A stretch of 64,000 nucleotides of DNA from Leucobacter sp. Psy1 (GTDB lineage Bacteria; Actinomycetota; Actinomycetes; Actinomycetales; Microbacteriaceae): assembly GCF_020096995.1 (NCBI RefSeq), contig NZ_CP083692.1, positions 682,001-746,000 of the forward strand, read 5' to 3'. Numbering within the stretch: position 1 is the stretch's first letter; each line of letters starts with the position of its first letter. The notes below the pieces were generated by a model. It had not been told where the DNA came from. It searched no databases and saw only the letters and a list, made by a program, of their open reading frames with translations. The translations under genes were made by a program, and so were the position numbers. Below, piece by piece: positions 26,397 to 35,896 of the stretch.

Positions 26397-29102
26397 TCAC
26401 TCGGCGTGGGCGACCTCCCCCTTCAAGACGCGGTACCCGCGGGCGGGGTCGTACCCGTGGATCTCGCGGGTGTCGAGCGCACTCATGAAGTCGAGAATCT
26501 CGGCGGTGATCACCTGACCGGGCACCAGTACGGGGAATCCCGGAGGGTACGGCGTCACGAAGCCGCCCGAGACGGGACGGAGGCCCTGCTCGACGCGTCG
26601 ACGGAGCTCCTCCGGCTGCACGTGCTCAACTGCTCCGCGCCGCTGGCCCTCGAAGAACGCCGTGCGCAGATCACCGTCCGGCAGGCCGTCGCCGGCGTCG
26701 TATCCATCTGCGAAGGCGCTGAAGTCGGGGAGCGGCGGCATATCATCGTCACGGCTCCGGGTGATCTCCGGGTCCCGCTGCGCCTGCTCGTCCTCGAAGC
26801 GCTCGGCCAGCTTGACGAGGACCTCGATCAAGTACGCGATCGCGCTCCGCGTGGTGCCGATGTTCGTCATGAACAGCACCGTGTTGCGGCTGGTCTTGTT
26901 GACCTGGATCCCGTAGCGGTCCATGAGGTGCTCGTGTTTGAAGGTGTCGCCGTCGACGCCGGTGCGGCTGATCTCGACCGTCACCCGGCTCGGGTCGACG
27001 ACGAACTCGTCGGCGTCCCACGCGCGCCACATCGTTGCGAGTCCGTCGCGCAACGGCATGGGGCGGCGGGTTTCACGGTGCTCAGGCGGAATGAGCTCAT
27101 TGGCGCTCAGGACGCGGAAGGTGCGCCTGAGGAGGGGATGACGCGCGATGGCCTGCGCCAGGCTGCTCGCGAGATCCAGCTGCCGCTGCACGAGCGCGAA
27201 TCCCTCGAGCTCGACCTGCCGTCTGCCGAGGTCGAGCGAGGCGAGGATCTGGTAGTTCGGTGACGTCGACGTGTGCGTCATGAACGCCTCGTGGAAGGAC
27301 TCCTCGGCGTCGCGCACCCAATCCTGGTCGTACACGTGGATCATCGACCCCTGGCGCAGGGCGGTCAGCGTCTTGTGCGTGGAGTGGGTGGCGTACACCC
27401 GGATCCGGGCGTCTGGACTCGGGATGAGGCGCTCACCGACCCACACGGAATCGGCGGCGGGGGCGCCGCTCTCATCGAACAGCCGGCTCTGCTGCTCACG
27501 GTAAGCGGAGGCGTGCGCCGCCGTCTTCAAGCGCTGCTCGAGTCGCTTCGCGGCAGCCATGGCCGTGCGGCGGCGCGTGACCGGGTGGAACGCGGCGAAC
27601 GCGAACCACGCTTCGTCCCACAGGAAGACGAGGTCGGGCTTGATCGCCAGGCACTCCGCCATGACCCGCTCCGGATCGTAGACAATGCCGTCGAAGGTGC
27701 AGTTCGTGAGCGTGATCATGCGCACCTCATCGAGCCTGCCCGCGGCACGGTAGTCGAGCAATAGCTGCTTGACCCGGCTCAACGGCACGGCGCCATAGAA
27801 CGCGAACTCGTCCAGCGGATACGCCTCCAGGTACGCCGTCCGGCCACCGGTGAGCATCATCGCGTGGTGGTGCGACTTGTGGCAGTTGCGGTCGACGAGT
27901 ACGACGTCGCCGGGGGAGACGAGAGCCTGATGCACGATCTTGTTCGCGGTCGACGTGCCGTTCGTCACAAAGAACGACCGCTTCGCCCCGAATGCACGCG
28001 CGGCGAGATCCTGGGCCTTCTTGATCGCTCCCGTCGGGGCGAGGAGCGAGTCGAGCCCACCCGAGGTCGCGCTCGTCTCGGCAAGCAGGAGGTTGAGTCC
28101 GTAGAAGTCGACGAGATCCTTGATCCACTTCGAGTTCACCACCGACCCACCGCGAGCGATCGGCAGCGCGTGGAACACGCCGACGGGGCGCCGTGCGTGG
28201 TACTGGATCGCCGAGAAGAACGGGGCGTCGTAGAGGTGGGAGATGCGGCGGAGGAGCGTGAGATGGAGCTCCAGCTGGTCCTCGCGCCGGAAGACGCGGC
28301 GGAAGCGCCGCGTGAGCACGCCAGCGAGATCTTCGATGTGCGCTCCGGCGACGAGGTAGAGGTCGAGTTCCGGCCGGAGCGCGGCGAGAGTGTCGGCGAG
28401 TCCGAGCACACGCTGCACGGAGGCCAGCGCGCTCTTTGAGGAGTCCGGGTGCAGTCCGGCCGTCTCCCTGGCCAGGTCGATGGTGTCGCGCAGATCGCGG
28501 CTCAGGGGCTGATGCGTCCGGTCGCTGAACCCCGGGCGGACGATGCACGCGAGAATCTTCGGGTTCGTGAGGACGGCGGCGATCGCGTCGTCGGCGGATG
28601 GGACGATGACGAAGTCGTAGATGAACGAATCGGCCGGTCCCCGGAGACGCAGCGCTTCCGAGTGCAGGGCGTCGCGGTCGGCCGCGGTGGTCTCGTCGAC
28701 GACCAGCACCTCGAAGCGCGGGCGGGGATCCCCGTCGTCCTGCCATTCGGCGCGCTCGGCGTCGTCGAGCTGATCCTCGCGCGGATCGTCGGGGACCGAA
28801 CTGCCGCGCAGGCGCTGCACGACGCGGCCGATGCGCTCGAGGGCGAGCTGATACTCGCCCTCCTCCAGAAGCTCGGCGATCGCCGCGACGTAGCGCTGGC
28901 CGAAGCCCGCCCAGTACATCTCGATGGTCTCGAGGGCGCGGAGCGAGCGGAACAGCTCGCTGTCGTGCGAAAGGGCACCCGGGTCATCCGAGTGGACCAG
29001 GCGCTTCACCGCGAAACGGAGGTACTCCCACGCGTCGCTCCGCAATCGCCAGCTGCTCGTCGGCATTCCGGGGTCTCGCTCGAGTGTCCTGCGTTCCGCC
29101 AT
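26397..29102 (-). CDS. Orn/Lys/Arg decarboxylase (fold-type I PLP enzyme)
   Basis: This is a large PLP-dependent basic amino-acid decarboxylase, 901 residues. The N-terminal third is a less conserved wing and receiver-like region (FEVLVVDETTAADRD to about 260). The PLP domain contains FFVTNGTSTANKIVHQALV, VLVDRNCHKSHHHAMML, LVFLWDEAWFAF (PLP-binding aspartate) and the Schiff-base lysine in ATHSTHKTLTALRQGSMIH. The C-terminal domain ends near GYRVLKGEVAHAE. The substrate (arginine, lysine or ornithine) is not certain, and polyamine synthesis or acid resistance are the usual roles. GAGGGG precedes the ATG. A minus-strand TATGGT about 50 bp upstream is a plausible -10 box. Confidence 0.88.
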   Translation of the reverse strand: MAERRTLERDPGMPTSSWRLRSDAWEYLRFAVKRLVHSDDPGALSHDSELFRSLRALETIEMYWAGFGQRYVAAIAELLEEGEYQLALERIGRVVQRLRGSSVPDDPREDQLDDAERAEWQDDGDPRPRFEVLVVDETTAADRDALHSEALRLRGPADSFIYDFVIVPSADDAIAAVLTNPKILACIVRPGFSDRTHQPLSRDLRDTIDLARETAGLHPDSSKSALASVQRVLGLADTLAALRPELDLYLVAGAHIEDLAGVLTRRFRRVFRREDQLELHLTLLRRISHLYDAPFFSAIQYHARRPVGVFHALPIARGGSVVNSKWIKDLVDFYGLNLLLAETSATSGGLDSLLAPTGAIKKAQDLAARAFGAKRSFFVTNGTSTANKIVHQALVSPGDVVLVDRNCHKSHHHAMMLTGGRTAYLEAYPLDEFAFYGAVPLSRVKQLLLDYRAAGRLDEVRMITLTNCTFDGIVYDPERVMAECLAIKPDLVFLWDEAWFAFAAFHPVTRRRTAMAAAKRLEQRLKTAAHASAYREQQSRLFDESGAPAADSVWVGERLIPSPDARIRVYATHSTHKTLTALRQGSMIHVYDQDWVRDAEESFHEAFMTHTSTSPNYQILASLDLGRRQVELEGFALVQRQLDLASSLAQAIARHPLLRRTFRVLSANELIPPEHRETRRPMPLRDGLATMWRAWDADEFVVDPSRVTVEISRTGVDGDTFKHEHLMDRYGIQVNKTSRNTVLFMTNIGTTRSAIAYLIEVLVKLAERFEDEQAQRDPEITRSRDDDMPPLPDFSAFADGYDAGDGLPDGDLRTAFFEGQRRGAVEHVQPEELRRRVEQGLRPVSGGFVTPYPPGFPVLVPGQVITAEILDFMSALDTREIHGYDPARGYRVLKGEVAHAE

Positions 29103-29215
29103 CTCAATCCCCTCAGCTGCGCTGCTCGGTGCCCGATGCCTGGACCATACCGTGTCTTCGACGAGTGTACGTAATCGTGCAGTCGCCCCCGCGCATGAGC
29201 GGTAAACTGACGGTC

Positions 29216-30676
29216 ATGGCGAGAGCGAGAGACCGCAAAGACAGGATCGTGGTTCTGGGCGGCGGCCCCGGCGGGTACGAGGCGGCGCTCGCCGGAGCTC
29301 AGCTCGGTGCCGATGTGACCCTCATCGAGCGCGAAGGCGTCGGCGGAGCGACCGTGCTGACCGACGTCGTTCCCTCGAAGAGTCTCATCGCGACGGCGGA
29401 TGCCGTTTCCGCCGTCCGCTCCTCCGACATCCTTGGCGTGCAGTCGTTCCTTCCGGGGAGCGGGGGCAAGCCCGTGCGGCCCGAGGTCGCCGTGAACCTC
29501 GCCGCTGTCAACAAGCGGCTTCTCGCCATGGCAGGTGCGCAGTCGGTCGACATGCTGAACGCACTGCAGGAGGCCGGTGTGCGCGTAGTGCACGGCGAGG
29601 GTCGTCTCGACGGACCGAACGCGGTCGTCGTCTCGACCGCTGCGGGCGACAGCGGCACCGACTTCGATCGGATCGAGGGCGACACCCTCGTCATCGCGAC
29701 CGGCTCGCGGCCCCGAGAGCTCGACTCGGCCAAGCCCGACGGCGAGCGGATCCTCACCTGGAAGCAGTTGTACGAGCTCCGGTCGATCCCCGAGCACCTC
29801 ATCGTCGTCGGCTCGGGCGTCACCGGTGCCGAATTCGCCAATGCCTATCGCACCCTGGGTGCAGAGGTCACGCTCGTCTCCAGCCGAGACCAGGTGCTCC
29901 CCGGCGAGGACGCCGACGCGGCAGCGGTCATCGAGTCGGCGTTCAAGCGCATCGGCATGAACGTGATGTCGAAGTCGCGCGCGGAGTCGGTGACCCGCAC
30001 CGAGGACGGCGTCCTGGTCAAGCTCGCGGACGGCCGCGAGGTGACCGGATCCCACTGCCTCATGGCGGTCGGGTCGCTGCCGAACACGCAGGGCATCGGG
30101 CTCCGAGCCGCGGGCATCGAGCTCACCGAGAGCGGGCACATCTACGTGAACAAGGTCGCCCGCACGTCGGTGCCGTCGATCTACGCGGCTGGCGACTGCA
30201 CCGCCATGCTCCCCCTGGCTTCGGTCGCCTCGATGCAGGGCCGCACGGCCATCATGCACGCGCTCGGCGACTTCGTTCGTCCACTGAATCTGCGGAACGT
30301 CGCCGCCAACGTGTTCACGAGTCCCGAGATCGCGACGGTGGGCTGGAACGAGAAATCCCTCGCCGGGGCATCCGACATGGCCAAGGCGGTCTCCCACACG
30401 ATCCCGCTCCCCGTGAATCCGCGCGCGAAGATGGTCGGGATCAAGGACGGATTCGTGAAGCTCTTCGCGTGGAAGGTCTCCGGCACCGTCATCGGAGGTG
30501 TCATCGTCGCCCCGCGCGCCTCCGAACTCGTTTTCCCGCTGGCGCTCGCCGTCGAGCACCGGCTCACGGTCGATCAGGTGGCCTCCGCCTTCGCCGTCTA
30601 CCCGTCGCTGACGGGTGCGATCACCGATGCGGCGCGCGCCATGCACATGCAGTACGGCGTCGAGGTCGTCGAGTGA
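29216..30676 (+). CDS. lpdA: LpdA-type NAD(P)H:quinone dehydrogenase (flavoprotein disulfide reductase family)
   Basis: This 486-residue flavoprotein has the pyridine nucleotide-disulfide oxidoreductase fold: FAD site VVLGGGPGGYEAALAGAQLG, NAD(P) site LIVVGSGVTGAEFANAYRTLG, second FAD site SVPSIYAAGDCTAMLPLASVA, and the C-terminal dimer interface. The place of the redox-active CxxxxC is GGATVLTDVVPSK, with no cysteines, as in Mycobacterium tuberculosis LpdA (Rv3303c), which reduces quinones. The ATG at 29216 has TAAACT seven nt upstream and no ribosome binding site, suggesting a leaderless transcript; an ATG seven codons upstream is the alternative. Its stop overlaps the next start as GTGA. 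Confidence 0.9.
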   Translation: MARARDRKDRIVVLGGGPGGYEAALAGAQLGADVTLIEREGVGGATVLTDVVPSKSLIATADAVSAVRSSDILGVQSFLPGSGGKPVRPEVAVNLAAVNKRLLAMAGAQSVDMLNALQEAGVRVVHGEGRLDGPNAVVVSTAAGDSGTDFDRIEGDTLVIATGSRPRELDSAKPDGERILTWKQLYELRSIPEHLIVVGSGVTGAEFANAYRTLGAEVTLVSSRDQVLPGEDADAAAVIESAFKRIGMNVMSKSRAESVTRTEDGVLVKLADGREVTGSHCLMAVGSLPNTQGIGLRAAGIELTESGHIYVNKVARTSVPSIYAAGDCTAMLPLASVASMQGRTAIMHALGDFVRPLNLRNVAANVFTSPEIATVGWNEKSLAGASDMAKAVSHTIPLPVNPRAKMVGIKDGFVKLFAWKVSGTVIGGVIVAPRASELVFPLALAVEHRLTVDQVASAFAVYPSLTGAITDAARAMHMQYGVEVVE

Positions 30677-31044
30677 TCGGACGCCGCGCGGTCACGGGCG
30701 GTCTCGCCGGTGTCGCGGCCCTCGCGCTGCTCGTCGGCGTCACCGGCTGCGCTCCCGCCAAGCCGGAAGCCGTGCCTTCCGACGACGGCGCGACCGCGGC
30801 CGTCACGGTGACCGTCGTCGATAACCGGTACGAGCCCGCCGATGTCGAGATTTCCGTCGGCGATGCCGTGACCTGGGAGTTCGCGGGCAGCATGGAGCAC
30901 GACGTCGTCGCGGAAGACGGCGAGTTCGTCAGCGAGCTCATGCAGTCGGGAACGTACACCCACGTCTTCGACGCGGCGGGGGAGTTCGCCTACGACTGCT
31001 CGGTGCACCCCGAGATGACCGGCGTCGTCCGCGTCGTCGCATAG
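30673..31044 (+). CDS. Cupredoxin-domain lipoprotein
   Basis: This is a 123-residue secreted copper protein. The N-terminus is a lipoprotein signal peptide (GLAGVAALALLVGVTGC), with the lipidated cysteine at residue 26. A plastocyanin/azurin-like domain follows: NRYEPADVEISVGDAVTWEF, then the copper ligands His in MEHDVVAEDGEF and Cys, His and Met in YDCSVHPEMTGVV. This is the complete type-1 copper ligand set. The GTG overlaps the lpdA stop, so the two are translationally coupled. It probably transfers electrons outside the membrane, but the partner is unknown. Confidence 0.9.
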   Translation: MIGRRAVTGGLAGVAALALLVGVTGCAPAKPEAVPSDDGATAAVTVTVVDNRYEPADVEISVGDAVTWEFAGSMEHDVVAEDGEFVSELMQSGTYTHVFDAAGEFAYDCSVHPEMTGVVRVVA

Positions 31045-31053
31045 GGCGGCCGT

Positions 31054-31071
31054 ACGCCTGGCGTCAGGCGT
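31054..31071. terminator. Bidirectional hairpin between the cupredoxin and LLM genes
   Basis: ACGCCTG and CAGGCGT pair perfectly around a GCGT loop, in the 19-bp gap between convergent genes and overlapping the LLM gene stop codon. No T-tract is seen. Confidence 0.5.
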
Positions 31072-32047
31072 CTGGTGCCGTGATCCTCACCGAAGCGAGC
31101 TGTTCCGCGCGCGTCGGGGCAATGTGAACGGTGATCAGCTCGTCGGCGCCGGCGCTCGCGGCGAACGACTCGAGTTCCCGGTGGACCCGCTCGCGACCGC
31201 CGACCGCGGTGTGCTGCATCATTCCCCGGATCTCCCGGCCGGCAGGCGTATCGATGAGCGAGGCCGCCTCGTCCTCGGTGAGGGGAATATCGCGTCCTCG
31301 TGAGAGGAACCCGCGTACGCGGCTGACCTCTGCGCGTGCGTGCAGGGCCTCGGCTGCCTCGTCCGACTCTGCGGCGACCACGTTCACCCCCGCCATCACG
31401 TACGGTTCTGGGTTGCGCTCGCTGGGCACGTAGTGGGCGCGATAGTGCTCGATCGCCGAGTGCAGCAGCTGCGGCGCGAAGTGCGACGCGAAGGAGTACG
31501 GGAGGCCGAGTTGCGCGGCGAGGCTGGCGCCGAACATGCTCGAGCCGAGGATCCAAAGCGGAACCTCCGTGCCGCGGCCCGGGTACGCATTGACCTGCGA
31601 CGGCGGGATCTCGTCGCTCAAGAACCGCTGGAGCTCGAGTACGTCGTTCGGGAAGTTGTCGGCCGACGCGTGGCTTCTCCGGAGGGCGCGGAAGGTGGCC
31701 CCATCCGTCCCCGGCGCGCGGCCGAGCCCCAGGTCGATGCGGCCGGGCGATAGCTCGGCGAGGGTGCCGAACTGCTCGGCGATGACGAGGGGCGAATGGT
31801 TGGGCAGCATCACGCCGCCCGCGCCGAGCCGGATGTTCTCGGTGCGCGCCGCGACGTGGGCGATCAAGACCGCCGTCGCGCTGGAGGCGATCGACGGCAT
31901 GTTGTGGTGCTCGGCGTACCAGACGCGCTGATACCCACTGCGTTCGGCGCTCTGAGCGACGTTCACGGAGTGCGCGAACGCGTCGCGTATGCTCCCGTCC
32001 GGTTCAACGGTGGCCAGGTCGAGAATCGAGAGCGGAGGAAGTGCCAT
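31064..32047 (-). CDS. LLM-class flavin-dependent oxidoreductase
   Basis: This is a luciferase-like monooxygenase, 327 residues from the ATG at 32047 ([10 protein letters not shown]); a TTG at 32059 is also possible. Family landmarks are [76 protein letters not shown] and the later [20 protein letters not shown]. This is the alkanal monooxygenase-like group common in actinobacteria, and no substrate can be assigned. It uses reduced FMN supplied by a separate reductase that is not in this window. Confidence 0.9.
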   Translation of the reverse strand: MALPPLSILDLATVEPDGSIRDAFAHSVNVAQSAERSGYQRVWYAEHHNMPSIASSATAVLIAHVAARTENIRLGAGGVMLPNHSPLVIAEQFGTLAELSPGRIDLGLGRAPGTDGATFRALRRSHASADNFPNDVLELQRFLSDEIPPSQVNAYPGRGTEVPLWILGSSMFGASLAAQLGLPYSFASHFAPQLLHSAIEHYRAHYVPSERNPEPYVMAGVNVVAAESDEAAEALHARAEVSRVRGFLSRGRDIPLTEDEAASLIDTPAGREIRGMMQHTAVGGRERVHRELESFAASAGADELITVHIAPTRAEQLASVRITAPDA

Positions 32048-32084
32048 ACCGGAGTGCAACGCTCCGCCGCACCCGGTATTCCCG

Positions 32085-32564
32085 CTAGTGGTGCTGGTGG
32101 AGCGTCCCGTGCGGAACGGCGAACTCGCCTGGACCCGTGTTGGCGAGCGCCGGCGTGGTGACGGCAGAGACGACCAGCGCGGCGACCGTCATGGAGAGCG
32201 CGAACGCGCCGGGTCGGGGATGCCCAGCCGGTGCCCGCTGCTCCGAACGGCGGCTCCTGAGCACGAGAGCGGCGAGCACGGCGACGATCCAGTGCAGGCC
32301 GATCATGGCGATCGCCGGAACGAAACCGATCGTCGAGGTGAAGAGGAGACCGAAGGCGAGCAGCATCGCCGCCACGCTGCCGGTGATCGCAGCTCGCGGG
32401 GCGACAACCCGGCCGGCTCTGAGTACCGCGAGCCCGTACCCGGTCTCCGCAAGCGCCATAGCGATGAGGGGAGCGGCCAGCCACCACTCGCTCCCAGCCG
32501 CGACAGCGAAGAAGATGAGTCCGGATCCTAGCGATGCTAGAGCCGACCAGATCTGCCCGAACAT
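32085..32564 (-). CDS. Hypothetical four-helix membrane protein
   Basis: I do not recognise this 159-residue protein. It has about four hydrophobic segments: [39 protein letters not shown], a segment ending [20 protein letters not shown] and [19 protein letters not shown] basic loop and a histidine-rich C-terminus (HGTLHQHH) are also visible. The ATG at 32564 shares one base with the preceding stop (TGATG), so it is coupled to the DUF4383 gene. The terminal histidines could bind a metal, which is only a guess. Confidence 0.65.
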   Translation of the reverse strand: MFGQIWSALASLGSGLIFFAVAAGSEWWLAAPLIAMALAETGYGLAVLRAGRVVAPRAAITGSVAAMLLAFGLLFTSTIGFVPAIAMIGLHWIVAVLAALVLRSRRSEQRAPAGHPRPGAFALSMTVAALVVSAVTTPALANTGPGEFAVPHGTLHQHH

Positions 32565-32977
32565 CAGCGCACGGGTCCCGAAGCGGTGACGCGCTTGTCG
32601 GCTGCGATAGCGACCCCGAGCAGAACCAGTGCGCTGCCCAGGTGAAGCACGTGGTCTGCGGTGTTCAGCGCGAGGATGTTCGCCGCGGTATCGGCGATGA
32701 AGAAGCCGACAATGCCGAGCAGCAGGTAGGCGGCACCGATCACGCCGTTGGCGCCCTTGGCGGCCGGGGTCGACGCGAGGCCTGCGATGAGCAGCACCGC
32801 GCCGATCAGCAGGTGGGCGACGTTGTGCAGCGGATTCACCTCGAAGATGCCGAGGAGCAGACCGCCGTCGGTGGCGATGAAGTCGACCCCGCCGGTCACG
32901 GTGAATCCAAGGAGGCCTACGAGCAGGTAGACGGCGCCGAAGACGACGCCGAGCAGACGGTTCGGTGAGTTCTTCAT
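32564..32977 (-). CDS. DUF4383 domain membrane protein
   Basis: This 137-residue protein has four transmembrane helices matching the DUF4383 family of actinobacterial membrane proteins with no known function. The N-terminus is MKNSPNRLLGVVFGAVYLLV, the middle has FEVNPLHNVAHLLIGAVLL and the last helices contain NTADHVLHLGSALVLLGVA. The NPLHNxxHL and DHxLHL pairs of histidines are conserved in the family. AAAGGA nine nt upstream supports the ATG at 32977. It is divergent from the SDR gene and coupled to another small membrane protein. Confidence 0.82.
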   Translation of the reverse strand: MKNSPNRLLGVVFGAVYLLVGLLGFTVTGGVDFIATDGGLLLGIFEVNPLHNVAHLLIGAVLLIAGLASTPAAKGANGVIGAAYLLLGIVGFFIADTAANILALNTADHVLHLGSALVLLGVAIAADKRVTASGPVR

Positions 32978-33108
32978 GGTGAGAGTCCTTTCTGGGATAA
33001 CAACGGTCGCCATCAGCGTGGCGTTTACCCCCTATTCGGAGCGGACTCAGAGCCGGTTTGGAAGATTCTGTGCGCCCGCACCGGGGCCCTCCATGTGTAC
33101 AGGTCGCC

Positions 33109-33122
33109 GGCGCTTGAGCGCC
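33109..33122. promoter_or_regulatory. Short palindrome in the DUF4383/SDR divergent region
   Basis: GGCGCT and AGCGCC flank two central bases, 42 bp upstream of the SDR start and 132 bp upstream of the DUF4383 start. It is a candidate operator, but short GC palindromes arise easily in this genome. The remainder of this 186-bp gap shows nothing else clear. Confidence 0.25.
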
Positions 33123-33163
33123 ACCCCTTTCCGAGAAAGTTTCCCACCTGCAACAATCACTCC

Positions 33164-34744
33164 ATGTCAAACGATAACGCGCGACACGCGGCTGCCGATC
33201 CGGGAGGTGCGCTCAGCGACCCCACGGGCCACGAATCGGCTCTTCGTGCCCCGGTAGATGCGGAGGGCGCGGTTCCCCGCGTGCTCGTGCTTGGCGCCAC
33301 CGGGTATCTCGGAGGTCGGCTCGCCCCTCGGCTGCTGAACGCCGGGTACCGGGTGCGCGTGCTCGTCCGATCGCCCGAGCGACTCGCCTCGCTCCCCTGG
33401 GCCGGCGAGGTCGAGGTCGAGACCGGTGACGCCAGCGACGTCGAGGCTCTCGTCCGCGCGATGGACGGCGTTGACACCGCCTACTTCCTCGTCCACTCGA
33501 TGTCCGGTGGCAAAGGCTTCGCATCGAAAGACCGGGAGATCGCTCAGGCGGTCGCGGTCGCAGCGGCTCGCGCGGAAGTTCGGCGAATCATCTATCTCGG
33601 TGGGCTCTTTCCGCACGACGCCGAACTGTCGGACCACTTGGCGTCGCGGAAGGAGGTCGGTGAGATTCTGCTCGGATCCGGGGTGCCGACGCTCGTGCTC
33701 CGGGCGGGAGTGGTCATCGGGTCAGGCTCTGCGTCCTTCGAAATGGTCCGGCATCTCACCGAGGTGCTGCCGTACATGCCTGCGCCGAGGTGGGTGCGCA
33801 ACTTCATCCAGCCGATCGCGGTGCGCGACGTCCTGCACTATCTCCTCGCCGCTGCCAGGGTCAGCCCCGAAGTCTCCCGCGCCCTCGATATCGGGGGACC
33901 GGACGTACTGCGGTACGGGCAGATGATGAACGGGTACGCCGTCGTGGCCGGCCTGCCGCAGCGTCGCATCGCGGCACTGCCCGTCTTCACGCCCCGGCTG
34001 GCCTCGCACTGGGTGGGCCTCGTGACGCCTATTCCGCGTCAAATCGCCGGCCCGCTCGTGGAGTCTTTGCAGAACGACTGCGTCATGCACGACCATGACG
34101 TGGACGAGATGATGCCGAGACCTGCGGGCGGACTCACGCCCTATCGTGAGGCGGTGCGACTCGCGATGGGACGCATCGCGTTCGATCGCGTCGAGACGAG
34201 CTGGGTCGATGCGCCGGTGCAGAGCGCTCCGAGCGAACCGCTCCCCAGCGATCCGGACTGGGCGGGGCACCTGGTCTTCACCGACACCCGCTCCCGGGCC
34301 ACCGTGGCGTCTCGCGCGGCGCTGTGGTCCGTGATCCAGGGCATCGGCGGAGCGAACGGGTGGTACTCGCCCCCGCTGCTGTGGGCGATCCGCGGGTGGA
34401 TGGATCGGGTTGTCGGCGGTGTCGGACTGCAGCGCGGTCGGCGGAGCCGCTCCGCTGCGCGGGTGGGCGACGTTATCGATTTCTGGCGGGTCGAAGCGAG
34501 CGAACCGGAGCAGCTCTTGCGTCTGCGCGCCGAGATGCGGGTGCCCGGTCAGGCCTGGCTGGAACTCGGGATCGCCGAAGGGGACGATGGACTCGAGTAC
34601 CGGCAGCGCGCCGTGTTCTTCCCCAGGGGCCTCAGCGGCAGGCTCTACTGGCTCGCGGTGCTCCCGTTCCACGGCTTGATCTTCGCGGGCATGTCGCGAC
34701 GGATCGTTGACCTGGCCGAGGCGGACGCCGGAGCAGCGCAGTGA
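33164..34744 (+). CDS. SDR-family NAD(P)-binding protein with C-terminal DUF2867 domain
   Basis: This 526-residue protein has an NmrA-like atypical short-chain dehydrogenase domain after a 40-residue leader: RVLVLGATGYLGGRLAPRLL is the nucleotide-binding loop, and VDTAYFLVHSMSGGKGF and RIIYLGGLFPH follow. From about residue 330 it has the DUF2867 domain, which resembles a lipid-binding fold (SRAALWSVIQGIGGANGWYS and the ending YWLAVLPFHGLIFAGMSRRI). The reaction is unknown. I start it at the ATG at 33164 (MSNDNARHAA). Its stop overlaps the topoisomerase start as GTGA. Confidence 0.86.
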   Translation: MSNDNARHAAADPGGALSDPTGHESALRAPVDAEGAVPRVLVLGATGYLGGRLAPRLLNAGYRVRVLVRSPERLASLPWAGEVEVETGDASDVEALVRAMDGVDTAYFLVHSMSGGKGFASKDREIAQAVAVAAARAEVRRIIYLGGLFPHDAELSDHLASRKEVGEILLGSGVPTLVLRAGVVIGSGSASFEMVRHLTEVLPYMPAPRWVRNFIQPIAVRDVLHYLLAAARVSPEVSRALDIGGPDVLRYGQMMNGYAVVAGLPQRRIAALPVFTPRLASHWVGLVTPIPRQIAGPLVESLQNDCVMHDHDVDEMMPRPAGGLTPYREAVRLAMGRIAFDRVETSWVDAPVQSAPSEPLPSDPDWAGHLVFTDTRSRATVASRAALWSVIQGIGGANGWYSPPLLWAIRGWMDRVVGGVGLQRGRRSRSAARVGDVIDFWRVEASEPEQLLRLRAEMRVPGQAWLELGIAEGDDGLEYRQRAVFFPRGLSGRLYWLAVLPFHGLIFAGMSRRIVDLAEADAGAAQ

Positions 34745-35757
34745 CACGGTTGCGCCGCACTTCGCCAGACCGGCCGGGGTGGACGCGGAAACGGCATGGG
34801 CGAGGCTTTACCTACCTCGACGAGCACGGCGAACGCCTGGGCTCGGAGGACATCTCGCGCATCCGAGCGCTCGCGATCCCGCCTGCCTGGACCGACGTGT
34901 GGATCACCCCCGACCCACTCGGCCACCTCCAGGCGGTGGGTACCGACGATGCGGGCCGACGGCAGTACCGGTATCACGACGAGTGGCGCAGGCGGAGGGA
35001 CGATGAGAAGTTCGAGCGGGTCACCCGGGCGGCCACGCTGCTGCCGACGGCGCGCGAGGCGATGCTCGCCGATCTCGGACGGGACGGCATGAGTCTCGAG
35101 CGAGCGGCCGCCGCGGCAGTGCGGCTTCTGGATCTCGGATACTTCAGGATCGGATCAGACGCATACGCGGAGAACGACTCCTTCGGGCTGACAACGCTGC
35201 TCAGGCGACACGTGCGGAAGCGCGGCGATGTGCTCGTGTTCTCGTTCGTCGGGAAGTCGCAGGTCGAGCACAGGATCGAGATCGATGATCGGGCCGCCAT
35301 CACCGCCGTGGACATCATGCGTCGGCGACGCGGAGGGAGCGATCGCCTCCTGGCCTACAAGCGTGTGAACCGCTGGACCGATCTCGGAGCCGAAGCGGTC
35401 AACGAGTATCTTCGCGATCAGCTGGGGGAGGAGCTCACGGCCAAGGACTTCCGCACCTGGCACGCCACGGTCCTCGCCGCAGCGGCGCTCGCGCGGACCG
35501 AGGAGCACGGCGAGTCCGCCGCTTCGCGCAAGCGCGCCGTCGCGGCCGCCATGAGAGAAGTCTCCGGATACCTCGGCAACACGCCAGCGGTGGCGCGAAG
35601 TTCGTACGTGGATCCGAGGATCGTGGAGCAGTACGAGCACGGAGTGACTGTGGCCCCGGCGCTCGCGGCCGCGGGAGTCGAAGAGGGGCAGGACGTGTAC
35701 CAGGCCGCCCTGGAGCGGGCAACGCTCGAACTTCTCGGTATCCGCGCCGAGAAGTGA
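34741..35757 (+). CDS. DNA topoisomerase IB
   Basis: This is a poxvirus-like type IB topoisomerase that relaxes supercoils through a 3'-phosphotyrosyl intermediate. It has 338 residues. The N-terminal domain has GRGFTYLDEHGERL and IRALAIPPAWTDVWITPDPLGHL. The catalytic domain has LDLGYFRIGSDAYAENDSFG (catalytic arginine), FVGKSQVEHRIEIDD (lysine), KDFRTWHATVLAA (Arg/His) and the nucleophilic tyrosine in NTPAVARSSYVDPRIVEQY. The length is normal for bacterial TopIB. The GTG start overlaps the SDR stop. Confidence 0.94.
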   Translation: MTRLRRTSPDRPGWTRKRHGRGFTYLDEHGERLGSEDISRIRALAIPPAWTDVWITPDPLGHLQAVGTDDAGRRQYRYHDEWRRRRDDEKFERVTRAATLLPTAREAMLADLGRDGMSLERAAAAAVRLLDLGYFRIGSDAYAENDSFGLTTLLRRHVRKRGDVLVFSFVGKSQVEHRIEIDDRAAITAVDIMRRRRGGSDRLLAYKRVNRWTDLGAEAVNEYLRDQLGEELTAKDFRTWHATVLAAAALARTEEHGESAASRKRAVAAAMREVSGYLGNTPAVARSSYVDPRIVEQYEHGVTVAPALAAAGVEEGQDVYQAALERATLELLGIRAEK

Positions 35758-35784
35758 TCTGCGAATGCTCGAGTTCAGCAGATC
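35756..35784 (+). terminator. Hairpin overlapping the topoisomerase stop
   Basis: GATCTGC (35756-35762) and GCAGATC (35778-35784) pair perfectly around a 15-nt loop and begin inside the TGA stop. This probably terminates the SDR-topoisomerase transcript. Confidence 0.45.
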
Positions 35785-35837
35785 CACGGCTGACACAGTG
35801 CCCGTTCCAGCGACGGACCAGTATCCTGAGAAATCCG

Positions 35838-35870
35838 GGGATGCGATCACATCGTGCACGATGGCATCCC
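35838..35870 (+). promoter_or_regulatory. Bulged hairpin in the leader of the 35897 gene
   Basis: GGGATGC and GCATCCC enclose CATCG/CGATG around a TGCA loop, with a 5-nt bulge (GATCA) on the 5' side only, giving a 12-bp interrupted stem. A TATCCT at 35822 could serve as a -10 box, which would place the hairpin at the very 5' end of the transcript, 12 nt before the ribosome binding site. Confidence 0.4.
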
Positions 35871-35896
35871 ACAGCGAATCAGTGAGGAGCTCAACG

